64,000 nucleotides of DNA from Bettongia penicillata ogilbyi (taxonomy: Eukaryota > Chordata > Mammalia > Diprotodontia > Potoroidae): assembly GCA_023548195.1 (NCBI GenBank), contig JAJHZJ010000496.1, positions 8,458,144 to 8,522,143 of the forward strand. The letters are read 5' to 3'. Of this stretch, positions 12,165 to 23,029 are shown one piece after another. Position 1 is the first letter of the stretch; each line of letters opens with the position of its first letter. Below the pieces are notes generated by a model. That model was not told the DNA's origin. It was given only the letters and a program-made list of their open reading frames with translations, and ran no database searches. The translations under genes and the position numbers were made by a program.

Positions 12165-12490
12165 AGGAGGTTGGCAGAACAAAAAGTTATACAATAACTA
12201 TAATATTGTAATGAAAAACAATTTAGAAAGACTGAAGAACGATGATTAAGACAATGATCCACCATGGGTCCACAGAACCAATGATGAAGCATGCTGCCCA
12301 GTCTCTAGATAGAGGGATTATATGCTGGAGGTGCAAGATGAGCTACATAGTATCAAGCATGGCCAAAGTGTGAATTTGTTTTGCCTGACTCTAACTTGTT
12401 ACAAAAAAAGGACTCTTTGGGGGGGAATTGGAATGGTAATGATGCCCCCCAAAATAAAACAGCATCAATGAAGTATTTAAAGAAAATAAA
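12165..12490 (+). mobile_element. marsupial LINE 3' UTR fragment (GGCCAATGTGGG family)
   Basis: TACAATAACTATAATATTG, AGAAAGACTGAAGAACG, CAATGATGAAGCATGCTGCCC and GGCCAAAGTGTGAATTTGTT occur in the same order as in other marsupial LINE 3' ends. It is the longest plus-strand copy of this family here. Confidence 0.55.
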
Positions 12491-12599
12491 AAGAAGAGAT
12501 CTAAGGGTTCAGAGGACAGTGCAGACAATCAGAAACATTTAATGTGCTAAACTCAGTACATACTTTATAGAAAACAAGCCACAGGTACTGAAATTGTGG

Positions 12600-12815
12600 T
12601 TTCATATAAAATCCTCTTTTTCTGTTCTCTTTTATGCAGTGCCTGGCACATAATTGGCACTCTATAAATGTTTATTCTTGTCTACCCTTCCTTCCCTGTT
12701 AGCATGTAAGCTTGGGAGCAGGGACTGTCTTTCCTTTTGCTTCTATTTATAGCCCCTGCATCAAGCCCAGTTTCTGGCACACAATAATGGCTTAATATGT
12801 GCTTGTCGAGTTGCT
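12600..12815 (+). mobile_element. L2 3' ends (two partial)
   Basis: TGCAGTGCCTGGCACATAATTG then TAAATGTTTATT, followed by a second unit AGCATGTAAGCTTGGGAGC, GGGACTGTCTTTCC, TTTCTGGCACACAATAATGG. Confidence 0.65.
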
Positions 12816-12889
12816 AACTATGCTTAGACAAATAGGAAACTCTGAGTAAAGTTTAGATTCTACTGGCAGAATTTAGGAGGAGATGCAAT

Positions 12890-13030
12890 GCAGACAAGCA
12901 GCGGCCCTGAAATTTATAGTCTCCAAGAATTGCCTGCAGCATTGAAAGGTTCAGTGATTTGCCCAGAGTCACCCAGCTAATATTTTTCAGGGCGTGGGCT
13001 TAAATGAAAGTCTTTCCAACTCCAAAGCTA
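12890..13030 (-). mobile_element. MIR-like fragment, antisense
   Basis: GTGATTTGCCCAGAGTCACC, AGCTAATATTTTTCAG and a terminal TTTCCAACTCCAAAGCTATT are the reverse of a MIR-type tRNA-like region. Confidence 0.5.
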
Positions 13031-13102
13031 TTTTGTTAGCACAGTTCTTTAGGATGCTACATGTTTGTGTGTACATACAAATGCATGGAACAGTTTTAAT
13101 TA

Positions 13103-13130
13103 TATGTGTATATATATATATATACCACAT
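13103..13130. repeat. TA microsatellite
   Basis: TATGTGTATATATATATATATACC-type repeat of about 25 nt. Confidence 0.8.
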
Positions 13131-13149
13131 ATATCATATTATATACATA

Positions 13150-13280
13150 AATCAACAAGCCTTTATTAGACACTTACTACATGCCAGGCACTCTGCTAAG
13201 TGCTAGAGATGCAAAGACAAGAAAACAAATCATTCCATTTCCTCCAGGGGCTTGTACTCTTCCCTGGGAGATAACATGTA
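13150..13280 (-). mobile_element. L2 3' end, antisense
   Basis: AACAAGCCTTTATTAGACACT, ACTACATGCCAGGCACTCTG, CTAAGTGCTAGAGATGC and a degenerate CCAGGGGCTTGTACTC are the reverse L2 terminus. A CA/GT repeat follows. Confidence 0.7.
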
Positions 13281-13285
13281 TAATA

Positions 13286-13322
13286 TACACACACACACAC
13301 ACACACGTGTGTGTGTGTGTGT
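13286..13322. repeat. palindromic (AC)n-(GT)n microsatellite
   Basis: About ten AC units switch directly to eight GT units, making a near-perfect inverted repeat without spacer. Confidence 0.95.
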
Positions 13323-13784
13323 TGATGACATATATTGAAATGATATGTATAAAATATATGAAATAATTATCTATACATGTACACACATATATGACATATA
13401 AAAGGGCTACAAGTTACCCTTAGAAAGGAAGGCATTAGCAACTGGGGAACTAAGACTCTTCCATCAGGTCATGTTTGGCCTGAGTTTCAAAGAAAACCAG
13501 GGATGACAGCTGGCAATGAAATAATTTGGACCAATTTATAGTCCATTTCATGTTAAGGAAAGATTGATTTATGATTCCTAACAATGATAGTAATAACTTG
13601 CTACATTCCAATTTTTTAGAAGAGAAGACACATAATAACTTGTCCTTCCACTCATCTCCATCTTGAACAATAAGTAGCAGAAAAGTGGATCCTCTGAATA
13701 GATTTAGGCTTGACATAAAGTAAAAAAAAGTAAAATTTCTTAACAATGAGAGTTGTATAAAAGCAGAATGTGCTGACTTAAAAA

Positions 13785-13930
13785 GTAGAGGGTTTCCTCT
13801 CCTTGGAGGTCTTCAAGCAAAAGCTGGATCTTCACATGTCAGGAATGCAAGAGAAAGGATATTTTGTCATGTATAGGTGGAATTTTTTGCTTACTGATGG
13901 TCCCTTCCAGCTATGTTTCTGTGTCTCAAG
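13785..13930 (+). mobile_element. CR1/L3-type LINE 3' end
   Basis: CTTGGAGGTCTTCAAGCAAA, GCTGGATCTTCACATGTCAG, TGATGGTCCCTTCCAGCTATG and TTTCTGTGTCT follow the CR1/L3 terminus order. Confidence 0.6.
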
Positions 13931-14789
13931 GTAGTTTTCTGTCAATATCAAGGTCAATATCAATATTCTGTCAATATCAATCTTGATTAAAAATTTATCC
14001 CATGGAAATGGGAGTTGGGTGAGAAGACAGTGATATAGAACTGGCTCTTCATAGAGCTTAAAAGACAAATAGTTTGAACATTTTTCATATCTGGGTCTTA
14101 CCGTCTTCATCTGTAAATGTGAGCTCATATTGAATGATTCTGAGATCTTTTCCAGCTCTCAATGTATGATTTTATGGTCACATGATGTTACCATTGAATG
14201 AGATAATTCTAAAGCACTTAGTACAGTGTCTGTGAAGCATAGTAGGGCTATTTAATGTTTTTGTTGCTGCTGCTGATGATGATGGTGATGAGTAATATCA
14301 CATCGTCTCTCAACAACAAATCTTGTTTACTTTGGTGCTGCATTTTGGCCTGGGAAAGCCTATATAGATACGTCAGACTGTAAATAGACTACTGTGGAAT
14401 AGAATTCAACTGGAGCAGCATCTGTCTACCATACAGTGATAAAGTCTGCACAGACAAACAACCTCCCAAAAAATGGAAGCCTGAGATCATTTAGTATAGG
14501 AGCAACCAGCTCAACACACTGGGGCCACTGTTGTATTTTGGGATAGTACATTAACTGATGCTTATAAAGGAAACCGCTTGAGTTTCAAAAAAAGGTTTAC
14601 TCATGTTCACTGTACATTTTCTGTTTAAGAAAATAGAAAAATATGTCACACATTAGAAAAACTTTTAAGAAGATTCAGACCAAATAAAATGATCTTGGAA
14701 GTCATCCACCAAATGGCTACAATTTTTAAAGATGTTGGCATTTACATTGGTCATCTATTATCTGGAAAATTCACGTATATGAACAATAG

Positions 14790-14995
14790 ATAACAATAAT
14801 AGCTAGTATTTTGTAGTGCCTCAATGTCTGCAAAGCACTTTAAGACAGATGACATTGTTATCTCCATTTTGCAGATGAGGAAACTGAGGCAGGTGGTTAA
14901 GTGAAGTGCCCAGAATCACACAGCTAAACAAATATCTGAGGTCACATTTGAATTCAGGTCTTCTTGATTATGTTGAATTGTGTCACCTAGTTGAC
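14790..14995 (-). mobile_element. MIR SINE, antisense
   Basis: ATAATAGCTAGTATTTTG, GCAAAGCACTTTAAGAC, GATGAGGAAACTGAGGCAGG, AATCACACAGCTAA and GAATTCAGGTCTTC are the MIR order in reverse. Confidence 0.7.
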
Positions 14996-15059
14996 AAGAG
15001 GGCTAGATAAATGGTGTATTACTGTATACAGTTTTGATAAGCAAGTGTTTCATGTAACG

Positions 15060-15130
15060 TTCTAATAACTAACATCTATATAGCACTTACTGTGTTTCAG
15101 GAACTGTGCTCAGCTCGTTACAATGAACAA
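15060..15130 (-). mobile_element. MIR tail fragment, antisense
   Basis: ATCTATATAGCACTTACTGTG and GGAACTGTGCTCAGC resemble the MIR/L2-type terminus in reverse. It is short and diverged. Confidence 0.4.
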
Positions 15131-15546
15131 GCCTTTTGTCATTGCTCCTGAAGAACTTTTAGGTTCTGTGATTCTGAGAAAACATCTTTTGTATTTGGGT
15201 CATCATCTGAAATTTCAAAAAATGTTGAGATTTTCTTAGGTGAAACCACTGACAAATAACTTGTCACTTTCCTGATCCATTTTAGGAAGAGAAAGAAATA
15301 AAGAAAAAAAATCTAAATTCCAAAGCCTTCTGAATTCAGAGAGTTAGATCATCAGCACAAAAGTATATGGCCTACATGGAGGAAGTGTTGGGTAGCTGCC
15401 TTGCTGTAAACTTGGCAACATAGTAAAAAAACAAAACAAAACAAAACACTTCCCCTATGAACAACTTTGTACCCCAAACACAGGAAGATGCTTTCAATAG
15501 AGGAGCTCATGACCTGAGTAAGAAACAGATAGAAATGGGTTTTTAC

Positions 15547-15906
<360 letters not shown>

Positions 15907-16439
15907 CCAGAGCTTCACACATTACTTGGCCCTTGGTAAGTAATAAAAGCTTGTTGACTGGCATCTCCAATACTCTATCCACCAGATCTTCTTTTTGGCT
16001 TTAGACCAGAAGTTGAATGTTGAGTTCAAGACTTGAAGTCCAGAGAAGTGTGGAAAAGCTCACATGAAGAGACAGAGAACAAAGAGCACTCAGAAGACTA
16101 GTCTGCCACCAGACTATAACTATGGAAATAAAGACAATATTTACAGCAATAAATCCATGAAACCTACACAGAAAATACATTTAGAAGGGGATATGGAACC
16201 AGCATGATGACTTTGTTACTTCAATGATCATTGTAACATACACTTTATTTAAATCATCAGTAAAAAGAATTACCTATATAATCAATTACAATCTTTTTTG
16301 TCTTTTGCTTTTTTCTATTTTTTTATTGATTTCTCTTATTTTATGTATATATTTGAATACTTATACTCCTCCCCGAGAGTTTAAATAAACTATTTTAAAT
16401 ACAATAAAATAAGGCTCCACAGAGAACAAAGTATGAACA
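15907..16439. other. no gene recognised
   Basis: Unique-looking AT-rich sequence. The first 60 nt, with GGCCCTTGGTAAGTAATAAA, may be the remains of an L2 terminus that seeded the adjacent microsatellite. Confidence 0.35.
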
Positions 16440-16870
16440 TACCTAGCCACTGAATCTCCTAGCCAAGCCAGACTAGTTTCTGTCTCCTAAATCCACTTTG
16501 CCCTTTCCTTCTTCTAAGCCTTGGCTTATCCTGTTCCTGACACCCAATATTTCTCTGTCTCCCTCTCCCTCTTCAGCTGTTGAATTCTTGACCAATTTTA
16601 AAACCCAATTCGAATGCTAACTTCTCCAGGAAGCCTATCCTGATAGCTTATAGCAAAATAACAATATTTTACCCATTAAGCTTCATATGGTATTTAGTTC
16701 TGCAACTATTCCATTGATTACACAAAATTGCCTCATTGTCTGCATTGATAGCTCATTCCCTTGCTATACTATAAGCTCCATGTGGGCAGGAACCATGTCT
16801 CATCTAAAGTTTGTAGTTCTCCTAGTTCTTGGCCCACAGTAAACAACCAATAAATATTTCTTGAATTTAA
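16440..16870 (+). mobile_element. L2 3' UTR
   Basis: TTCTCCAGGAAGCCTATCCTG, ATACTATAAGCTCCATGTGG, GCAGGAACCATGTCTCATC and CAATAAATATTTCTTGAATT form a well-preserved L2 terminus. Confidence 0.75.
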
Positions 16871-17319
16871 TTTCTTTCATTGAATTAATTTGTCCTAAAA
16901 ACAAGATTGGGTGTAAAATTCTAAATCTTCCTTACTGGCAGTTTTAGAAGTTTTCATTTTTATTGGCAGTTTTAGAAGCATGTCTGGTACATAGTAAATG
17001 CTAATGCATCTATGCCAATTTAATATATAAGGTCCCAATTCTGTCCTAACATACATTTTAAATGACCATATTATAATTGTTTGTAATAACTTAATAATCA
17101 GCAGTAAAACAATCATTCAAATATAAGAGTAAGAATACAAAATTTGCATGAAACACTGATCACCCTTTTTTCAGATTTTATAACATTGCTAATTTTTAAC
17201 ATATGTTAATTTTAACAACATAGTAATAAATATATATAATGTCTACCCCCTCTTCAAAATTGTTTCTTTTGGGTATTTTATTTCTGGATTTTGTTACTAT
17301 AGTCCAATTACTATGCAGG

Positions 17320-17570
17320 TATGATAATGATAATAATAAATAGCTAGCTAGGGCTTTAAAGTTTGCCCTTCATATACATAATCTCATTTTAGGCTCATAA
17401 GAATTCTTCAAGGCAAAAACTATTAATATTATCCCCATTTTAGAGATACAGAAACTGAGGCTTAGAGGAGTTAAGAGATTAGGATCACGAACACACAGGC
17501 TAGTGCCTGAGACAAGCTTTTAAGCTAAATCTGTTTCTGCTTTCTCCACACTGCATCACTTCAAGTAAAG
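17320..17570 (-). mobile_element. MIR SINE, antisense
   Basis: ATAATAATAAATAGCTAGC, CATAATCTCATTTTAGGC, TTATCCCCATTTTAGAGATAC and GAAACTGAGGCTTAGAGG are a MIR copy in reverse. Confidence 0.65.
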
Positions 17571-17589
17571 CTTCTCCAATTCCTTTGTG

Positions 17590-18485
17590 TTCTCCACTTT
17601 TGTCATTGGCATGGCCAAACTGTTGAACATGAGGATTGCTTCCAGTGTTTTGCCATCATAAAGACTTCTCCGAAGGACATTTCTGTACAACTAGGTCTTT
17701 TCCCCTCCCTTCACTCCCCACCCCCCCACCCCACTCAATAGTATTCTCGAGGCATAATTCATGTAATGAGTTCACTAGAGGGAAAAAAGTAGTTTCTGGT
17801 CCCTATTTTATTAAGTCATTTATCGCTTTACAAAAAAGATTTCACAAAGTCACTGTTCCACCATTAGTGCAATAACTTGGATTGTTTCCCTACTGTCCCA
17901 CTAACATTTTGTATCATTTTAACTATTTTTGCCAGCCTATTGTGTATAAGATGGTATCATAGAATTGTTTTAATGTGTGTTTCTCTTATTATTAGAGAGT
18001 TTGAATATTTTTTCAGGTGGTTATTATTTCATTTCTTTCAGGAACTGCTTGCTGATTATCTATTGGGTAATAGATCTGACTTACATATTTCTTAGCGTGA
18101 CATATGTTGCAAAGGCCTTTTTTGTTTGTTTGTTTTCATTTTTTTGCCCATTGTGCTTTTTTTTATTCTAAGTGAATTGGTTTTTGTAGTTCAAAAACAT
18201 TTCATTTTATGTAATCAAATTTATCTATTTTACATTCTGTATTTCCTTTCTTTTTTGTTAGAAACAGAAGTCACTCACTTCATATCTGTGATTCTGTTTT
18301 CTCATTTTTATTAATTTAGAAATATTTAGATAATTAATCCATTTGAAATCCATTGTGGTATAGGATGTGAGATGTAGATCTAATTCCATTTTTTGCCAAA
18401 TTGCTATCCAATTTTTAAACATTTTCATTAAATCATATATGCTTCATGATTTTGAAATATAAGTCCATCGTACATTCTGGTTCTA
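17590..18485 (-). mobile_element. L1 ORF2 C-terminal fragment, antisense
   Basis: The minus strand follows the mammalian L1 ORF2 3' region. Landmarks on the plus strand are AAGATGGTATCATAGAATTG, GAGTTTGAATATTTTTTCAG, GCTTGCTGATTATCTATTGG and AATCCATTTGAAATCCATTG, which mirror the equivalent antisense blocks of L1. Stops break every frame. Confidence 0.6.
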
Positions 18486-18625
18486 ATTTTTAATTTTCTA
18501 AAATTCAAACCTGGAATTCTAGTTAATTCAGAATTAGAACCAAGGACATACCAACAACTATATTTTTAAGTCAGTGGGGAGAAGGCAGTGCAGATGGGGC
18601 AGAAAATACAGAGGGTAAGTTATAG

Positions 18626-18860
18626 CTGAGGTAGCTACGTGGTGTGGTGGATAGAGTGCAGACCATGAAGTCAGAAAGATTCATCCTCCTAAGTTCAAAT
18701 CCAGTCTCAAACACTTAATAGTTATATGACCCTAAGCAAGTCAGTTAACCCTGTTTGCCTCAGTTTCCTCATCTGTAAAATGAACTGGAGAACAAAATGG
18801 TAAACTACTCCAATATCTTTGCTAAGAAAACCCCAAATGGGATCAGGATGGGCCAGAATG
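18626..18860 (+). mobile_element. marsupial tRNA-derived SINE
   Basis: Head TAGCTACGTGGTGTGGTGGA, then AGTTCAAATCCAGTCTCAAAC, CTCATCTGTAAAATGAACTGG, ATGGTAAACTACTCC and AAACCCCAAATGGGATCA: the tRNA-like head and the AACCACTCCAGTATCTTTGC-type body. Confidence 0.75.
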
Positions 18861-19009
18861 GTTATATTACAATTCTGAGGAAATAGAGCCAGGGTTTTAA
18901 TGGACTGCAATTTTAAATGACTACAGTCAATCATAGCCCCAAAGGTTAGTGTAATCTTAAAGCAACCTAAGAAAGTCATAACTGACAGAAGTAAGGATCT
19001 AACAGTCTT

Positions 19010-19400
19010 ACTAAGTGGTTGCTCTGGTCAGATCCTAATTTTGTGCTTGGTTTTGGGTGCCACAATTTATAAAGAATTATATTTAGAGAATATTCAGGGG
19101 AAAGCAATCAGAACCATAGAGAAGATGGATACCATTTCACCTAAGGATTAAAGCACTGGTGTGTTTAAATTTGGGAAAGAAAAGATTCAAAAGAGAAATG
19201 ATATGCAAGTATGTAAAGAAAGGCTGTCATATGGAAAAAGGAATGGGAATGTTCTGTTTGGCCCTACTAGGCAAGACTGGGAGCACTAGGCAAAGAATCA
19301 GCAGGGCGGATTTAGGCTTGATGTCAGGGAAAACTTTCTAATAATTAGAGCTATCCCAGATTATCATCAATTGCTTGTGGAGACCTCCACATCATAGGGT
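19010..19400 (+). mobile_element. CR1/L3-type LINE 3' region
   Basis: GCTTGGTTTTGGGTGCCAC, GGCTGTCATATGGAAAAAGG, TCTGTTTGGCCCTACTAGGC and GATTTAGGCTTGATGTCAGG, then AACTTTCTAATAATTAGAGC. The family order is clear. Confidence 0.65.
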
Positions 19401-19575
19401 CATAGATCTCTGGATCATAAGTTGAGAGCTACACCTTAGAAACTGTTCTAGAGATGAGAATATTGAGATACACAGAGGTAAGTTACTTTGCCAAGGTCAT
19501 ATAGACAGTAAATGCACCCAGGATTTGAACCGGGTTCTGATTCCAAATGTAGCACTCTTTCTACTCATCATTCTT
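19401..19575 (-). mobile_element. MIR/CR1-like 'GAGATACACAG' fragment, antisense
   Basis: Carries AGAGATGAGAATATTGAG, TTTGCCAAGGTCATATAG, CCAGGATTTGAACCGGG and GTAGCACTCTTTCTACTC, the same old dispersed family as at 10.4-10.7 and 20.8 kb. It sits between two CR1/L3 pieces and may have inserted into one element. Confidence 0.45.
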
Positions 19576-19624
19576 TCTCCTTAGCATCACTAGAGGTCGA
19601 GTAAGAGGAGGATGGACAATTGGA

Positions 19625-19720
19625 GATAACATAAAGACTGTTCCTACTCAGGAAGAGATTGAACAACAGAGCCTCAGAGGTCCCATTCAACCCTGGAATT
19701 CCATGGTTCTATCATTAGTG
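19625..19720 (+). mobile_element. CR1/L3-type LINE terminus
   Basis: GAAGAGATTGAACAACAGAGC, TCAGAGGTCCCATTCAACCC and ATTCCATGGTTCTATC. Probably the continuation of the 19010-19400 element. Confidence 0.5.
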
Positions 19721-20334
19721 TTGAACAATCACCTAGATTCAGGGTGTCTTATTTCTCATTCCTTTGCCTGTAGCAGCATTGTATATAGATTACTGGCTTC
19801 CTCATCAAATTATCATTCAGTTAGGAGGACTGAAAAGAAATGTACTTAACAATTAAAATTCCATGGTAATTTCACACTCAACAATGTCTTGTGTTCATAA
19901 TTTCATTATTAAATCTGATTGAATATGATTAAATATGGCCTCTACTTTCCAAAACGGGTTGCATGATGGATTTAAACGAACTCATTAGTGGTTAATGCCG
20001 CAGAGCTCTTTCTAAATGCTAATGTTTAGCAGCCTTTGGCTCATTAATTAATTTAAAGATGGTGCCATAATCACAGCTTTCAGTCAATGCCCATCTACTA
20101 TTTTTTATTATTGGGTAATGCTTGTTTGCATGGGAAGGGACAAAATTAAATCAACTTAATAATAGAAATGTGACACAAAAATGTTCCCCAACTATCAGAT
20201 AGATATGGGATATGGGAAAAGCATTTCATTCTTCATAGAGGGGTTGGGGTGGGGAAAGAGAGAAGAAAAAATCAAGTAAGCAATACCTTTAGAAATTTAC
20301 AGAAACTGCAATATTCTCTTGGTCTCAGTCACAC

Positions 20335-20470
20335 AACATAATAAACATTTATTAAGTGCCTCCTATGTGCTAAGTACTGGGAACACAAATAAGAAAAAGC
20401 AAGATGGACCTTGTCCTCAGGGAACTTACAATCTAATGGGGGAACGTAACCCACCAAAGGAAGCTTAAAA
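20335..20470 (-). mobile_element. L2 3' end, antisense
   Basis: ATAATAAACATTTATTAAGTG, CCTCCTATGTGCTAAGTACTG and CCTTGTCCTCAGGGAACTTAC: a good reverse L2 terminus. Confidence 0.75.
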
Positions 20471-20754
20471 GGGAAGTCATAGTGAAGGGCGCCTGGACTG
20501 GGGATATGATGATGGTAAGGGTGGAAACCAAGTAATGAAATGAATGAGCCAGTGCTTGGTCCAGTGACCTCCAGAGCAAAGCATTTCAAACCAAACAATA
20601 AGATATTATATGGTAATTGTCCAATATTGAGGAGCTATGAATGAAACTGATAGACCAGGTGATGCTAGAATGAGGCTTCCTAACTTGCGTGTCACATTCC
20701 CCAGGAATAGTGGAATAATCACCTTGTGGCATCTATAAATCCTAGCAAAACAGA

Positions 20755-20940
20755 GTCATTCATTTAGAGCTGCCTAAGAACGATAAAGGTCACCTAATCG
20801 AAGTCCCTTATTTTCTAATTACCACTGAGGCTCAGTCAAGTAACTTGTCCAAGGTCACACAGAAAGTCAATAGAAGAGTCCAGAATCAAACCCCAGACCC
20901 CTGACTCAAAATCCAGTACCCTCTATGGTGAATCCATTAA
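20755..20940 (-). mobile_element. MIR/CR1-like dispersed repeat, antisense
   Basis: GAGGCTCAGTCAAGTAACTTG, CCAAGGTCACACAGAAAG, ATCAAACCCCAGACCC and AATCCAGTACCCTCTA match the same family as 10.4-10.7 kb. Confidence 0.45.
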
Positions 20941-21294
20941 TAAGCCAACTTATCTTCTATAGACTAAATAAATAATGTGGCTCATACATGTGTATTTCTA
21001 TTTATAATGCTTGTAGAAGTTGCTGTAGTGAACAAAATACAATTCCACTTAAAAGCAGAACTGAACTCCTGGTAGCTTTCAATCATTCATGTATGCAGTC
21101 AACAGAAAATAATAGAAAAGCTCCAATCCACTGGGGTCTGTGAAATCCCTTGATGTAATTGAGTTTCTCAGATTTACAAAGGTTGGAGCCTATTGCTCAC
21201 ATGGCAAAAAGCTTCGATACAATTAAAATTTTCCTTCTCCAGCCAGGGCCAGGCTATAAATAGTCATCATACTGTGGAATCTAAGGAATATGGA

Positions 21295-21740
21295 GTCCCT
21301 AAATCAATCAGCAAGCATTTAGTAAGTATTCACTACGACTCAGGCACCAGGGAAACAACTACAAAAAACAAAGTCCCTGCAATCAAGGAGCGAGAAAGTA
21401 GGTTCGTCCTTTGTTGCTGAAGAAGACCATGCCATCAGAGAAATGATGACATGACTTGCTCTTGACTTTGTTTTGAGTGAGGGAAGGCTGTGCAGGTCAC
21501 CAGCCTCACTTCTCCTCCAGAGGCATCTGAATCCAGTGACCAGATATTCATCAGGATGACTGGAGATGACCCAGGATGAGGCAATGGAGTTAAGTGACTT
21601 GCCCAAGGTCACACAGCTAGTGAATGTCAAGTATCTGAGGTGAGATTTAAACTCAGGTCCTCCTGACTCCTGCACTGGTGCTCTATCCACTGCACCAGCT
21701 AGCTGCCCCTAATCAAGGAGTTTGTGTTCCAGGAAAAGGA
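21295..21740 (-). mobile_element. L2 3' end, antisense, split by a SINE
   Basis: The left part has AGCAAGCATTTAGTAAGTATT and AAAGTCCCTGCAATCAAGGAG. The right part resumes with AATCAAGGAGTTTGTGTTCC. The break is filled by a SINE flanked by the duplicated AATCAAGGAG. Confidence 0.8.
21391..21710 (-). mobile_element. full-length marsupial tRNA-derived SINE inserted in L2
   Basis: The minus strand reads AGGGGCAGCTAGCTGGTGCA, GTGGATAGAGCACC, CTCACCTCAGATACTTG, GTGTGACCTTGGGCAAGTCA, GATGACTCAGGATG-type body and a CAACAAAGGACGAACC tail. It is flanked by a perfect 10-bp duplication AATCAAGGAG at 21381-21390 and 21711-21720. Confidence 0.9.
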
Positions 21741-21899
21741 ACAAAAAGCACGCATATTAATAAATAAAAAGTAGGGGATTGGTTGAATTGTTATTGAAAG
21801 GAATAATGAGAATTCTAGGTCCCAATCCTCAGGGAGAACAATCCATCAATCAATTAGAAATATAAACAAAGTCTAGATATCTCTTGTCATTTACAGTCA

Positions 21900-22030
21900 A
21901 TAGTCAATAACATTTATTAAGAATCTAATATGTGCCAGGTATTATGCTAAACTAGGGATACAAATAAGAAAAAGACAGCCCCTGCCTCCAAGGCATTGCA
22001 ATCCAATGGAACATGACAATACCCAAAAAA
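21900..22030 (-). mobile_element. L2 3' end, antisense
   Basis: ATAACATTTATTAAGAATCT, AATATGTGCCAGGTATTATG and ACAGCCCCTGCCTCCAAGG in the reverse L2 order. Confidence 0.7.
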
Positions 22031-22395
22031 AACTGAAAGGGGAGAGGGGAGCCACAAAGTACACAAAGTGGGAGCATGATATTCACGGAGTGTCACTGAT
22101 GGAAAAAATGATTGTGCTGCATCAATTAATATAACATAGGCATAATGTGGGAGACTGTCTTACTTGACTATTTTTGGTACACAGATATTTCTTTTTAATA
22201 GGAATGGGAATGAGTAAAAATAAATGTTAACAAAAAATTCAAATTTTTATAATATGTATGTACATGTATTATATATACATATGTGTGTGAATATATAACA
22301 TATATACACATATACACACACATTATGTATGTGCATGGCACCCCAAAAATCTTAGTAAAGCTTAGTTTTTTAAACTGCACCAAAAATTTTGGGAC

Positions 22396-22425
22396 TAGAT
22401 AGATAGATAGATAGATAGACAGATC
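22396..22425. repeat. GATA microsatellite
   Basis: About six GATA/TAGA units just upstream of the SINE at 22443. Confidence 0.85.
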
Positions 22426-22442
22426 CTTAGGGCTCTTATTAA

Positions 22443-22752
22443 GGGGCAGCAAGGTGGTGCAGTGGATAGAGCACCAGTGTAGGAGTCAGGAGAATCTGAG
22501 TTCAAATCTCACCTCAGACACTTGACGCTCACTAGTTGTGTGACCTTGGGCAAGTCACTTAACCCCAACTGCCTGATCCTGGGTCATTTCCAGTTATCCT
22601 GATGAACATCTGGTCACTGGATTCAGATGACTCTGGAGGAGAAGTGAGGCTGGTGACCTGCACAGCCCTCCCTCACTTAAAACAAAGTCAAGAACAAGTC
22701 ATGTCATCATTTCTCTGATGGCATGATCTTCTTGGGCAACGAAGGACAAACA

Positions 22753-22754
<2 letters not shown>
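22443..22754 (+). mobile_element. full-length marsupial tRNA-derived SINE with CA tail
   Basis: GGGGCAGCAAGGTGGTGCAG, GATAGAGCACCAGTG, AGTTCAAATCTCACCTCAG, GTTGTGTGACCTTGGGCAAG, ATCTGGTCACTGGATTCAGA and the tail CGAAGGACAAACAC, running into a CA repeat. It is the sister of the copies at 21.4 and 56.6 kb. Confidence 0.9.

Positions 22755-22790
<36 letters not shown>
22752..22790. repeat. CA microsatellite (SINE tail)
   Basis: About 18 CA units directly at the 3' end of the SINE, probably grown from its tail. Confidence 0.95.
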
Positions 22791-22792
<2 letters not shown>

Positions 22793-23029
22793 GGATAGGT
22801 GGATAGAGCACTTGGCCAGGAAGACTCCTCTTCCTGAGTTGAAATCAGACACTTACTAGATGCTTTACCTTGGACAAGTCATTTAATCCTGTTTGTCTGT
22901 TTCTCCATCTGTCCAATGAGCTGGAAGAGAAAATGGCAAACCATTCCAGCATCTTTGCCAAAAAAAAAAACCAAAAAAAAACTTAAGTGGGGTTATGGAG
23001 AGTTGGACAATGACTGAAACAACTCAACA
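22791..23029 (+). mobile_element. marsupial tRNA-derived SINE (AACCATTCCAGC type)
   Basis: The head is truncated to GTGGATAGAGCACTTGGCC. It is followed by TTACCTTGGACAAGTCATTT, GGCAAACCATTCCAGCATC and TTGGACAATGACTGAAAC. It abuts the CA tail of the preceding SINE. Confidence 0.8.

Noticed and set aside
21340..21690. 116-residue open frame on the minus strand
   Set aside because: It is the translation of a tRNA-derived SINE. The same peptide pieces recur at other SINE copies (56.5 kb).
22441..22520. tRNA gene
   Set aside because: The tRNA-like A/B-box sequence belongs to SINE heads. No intact cloverleaf or CCA-adjacent terminator is present.
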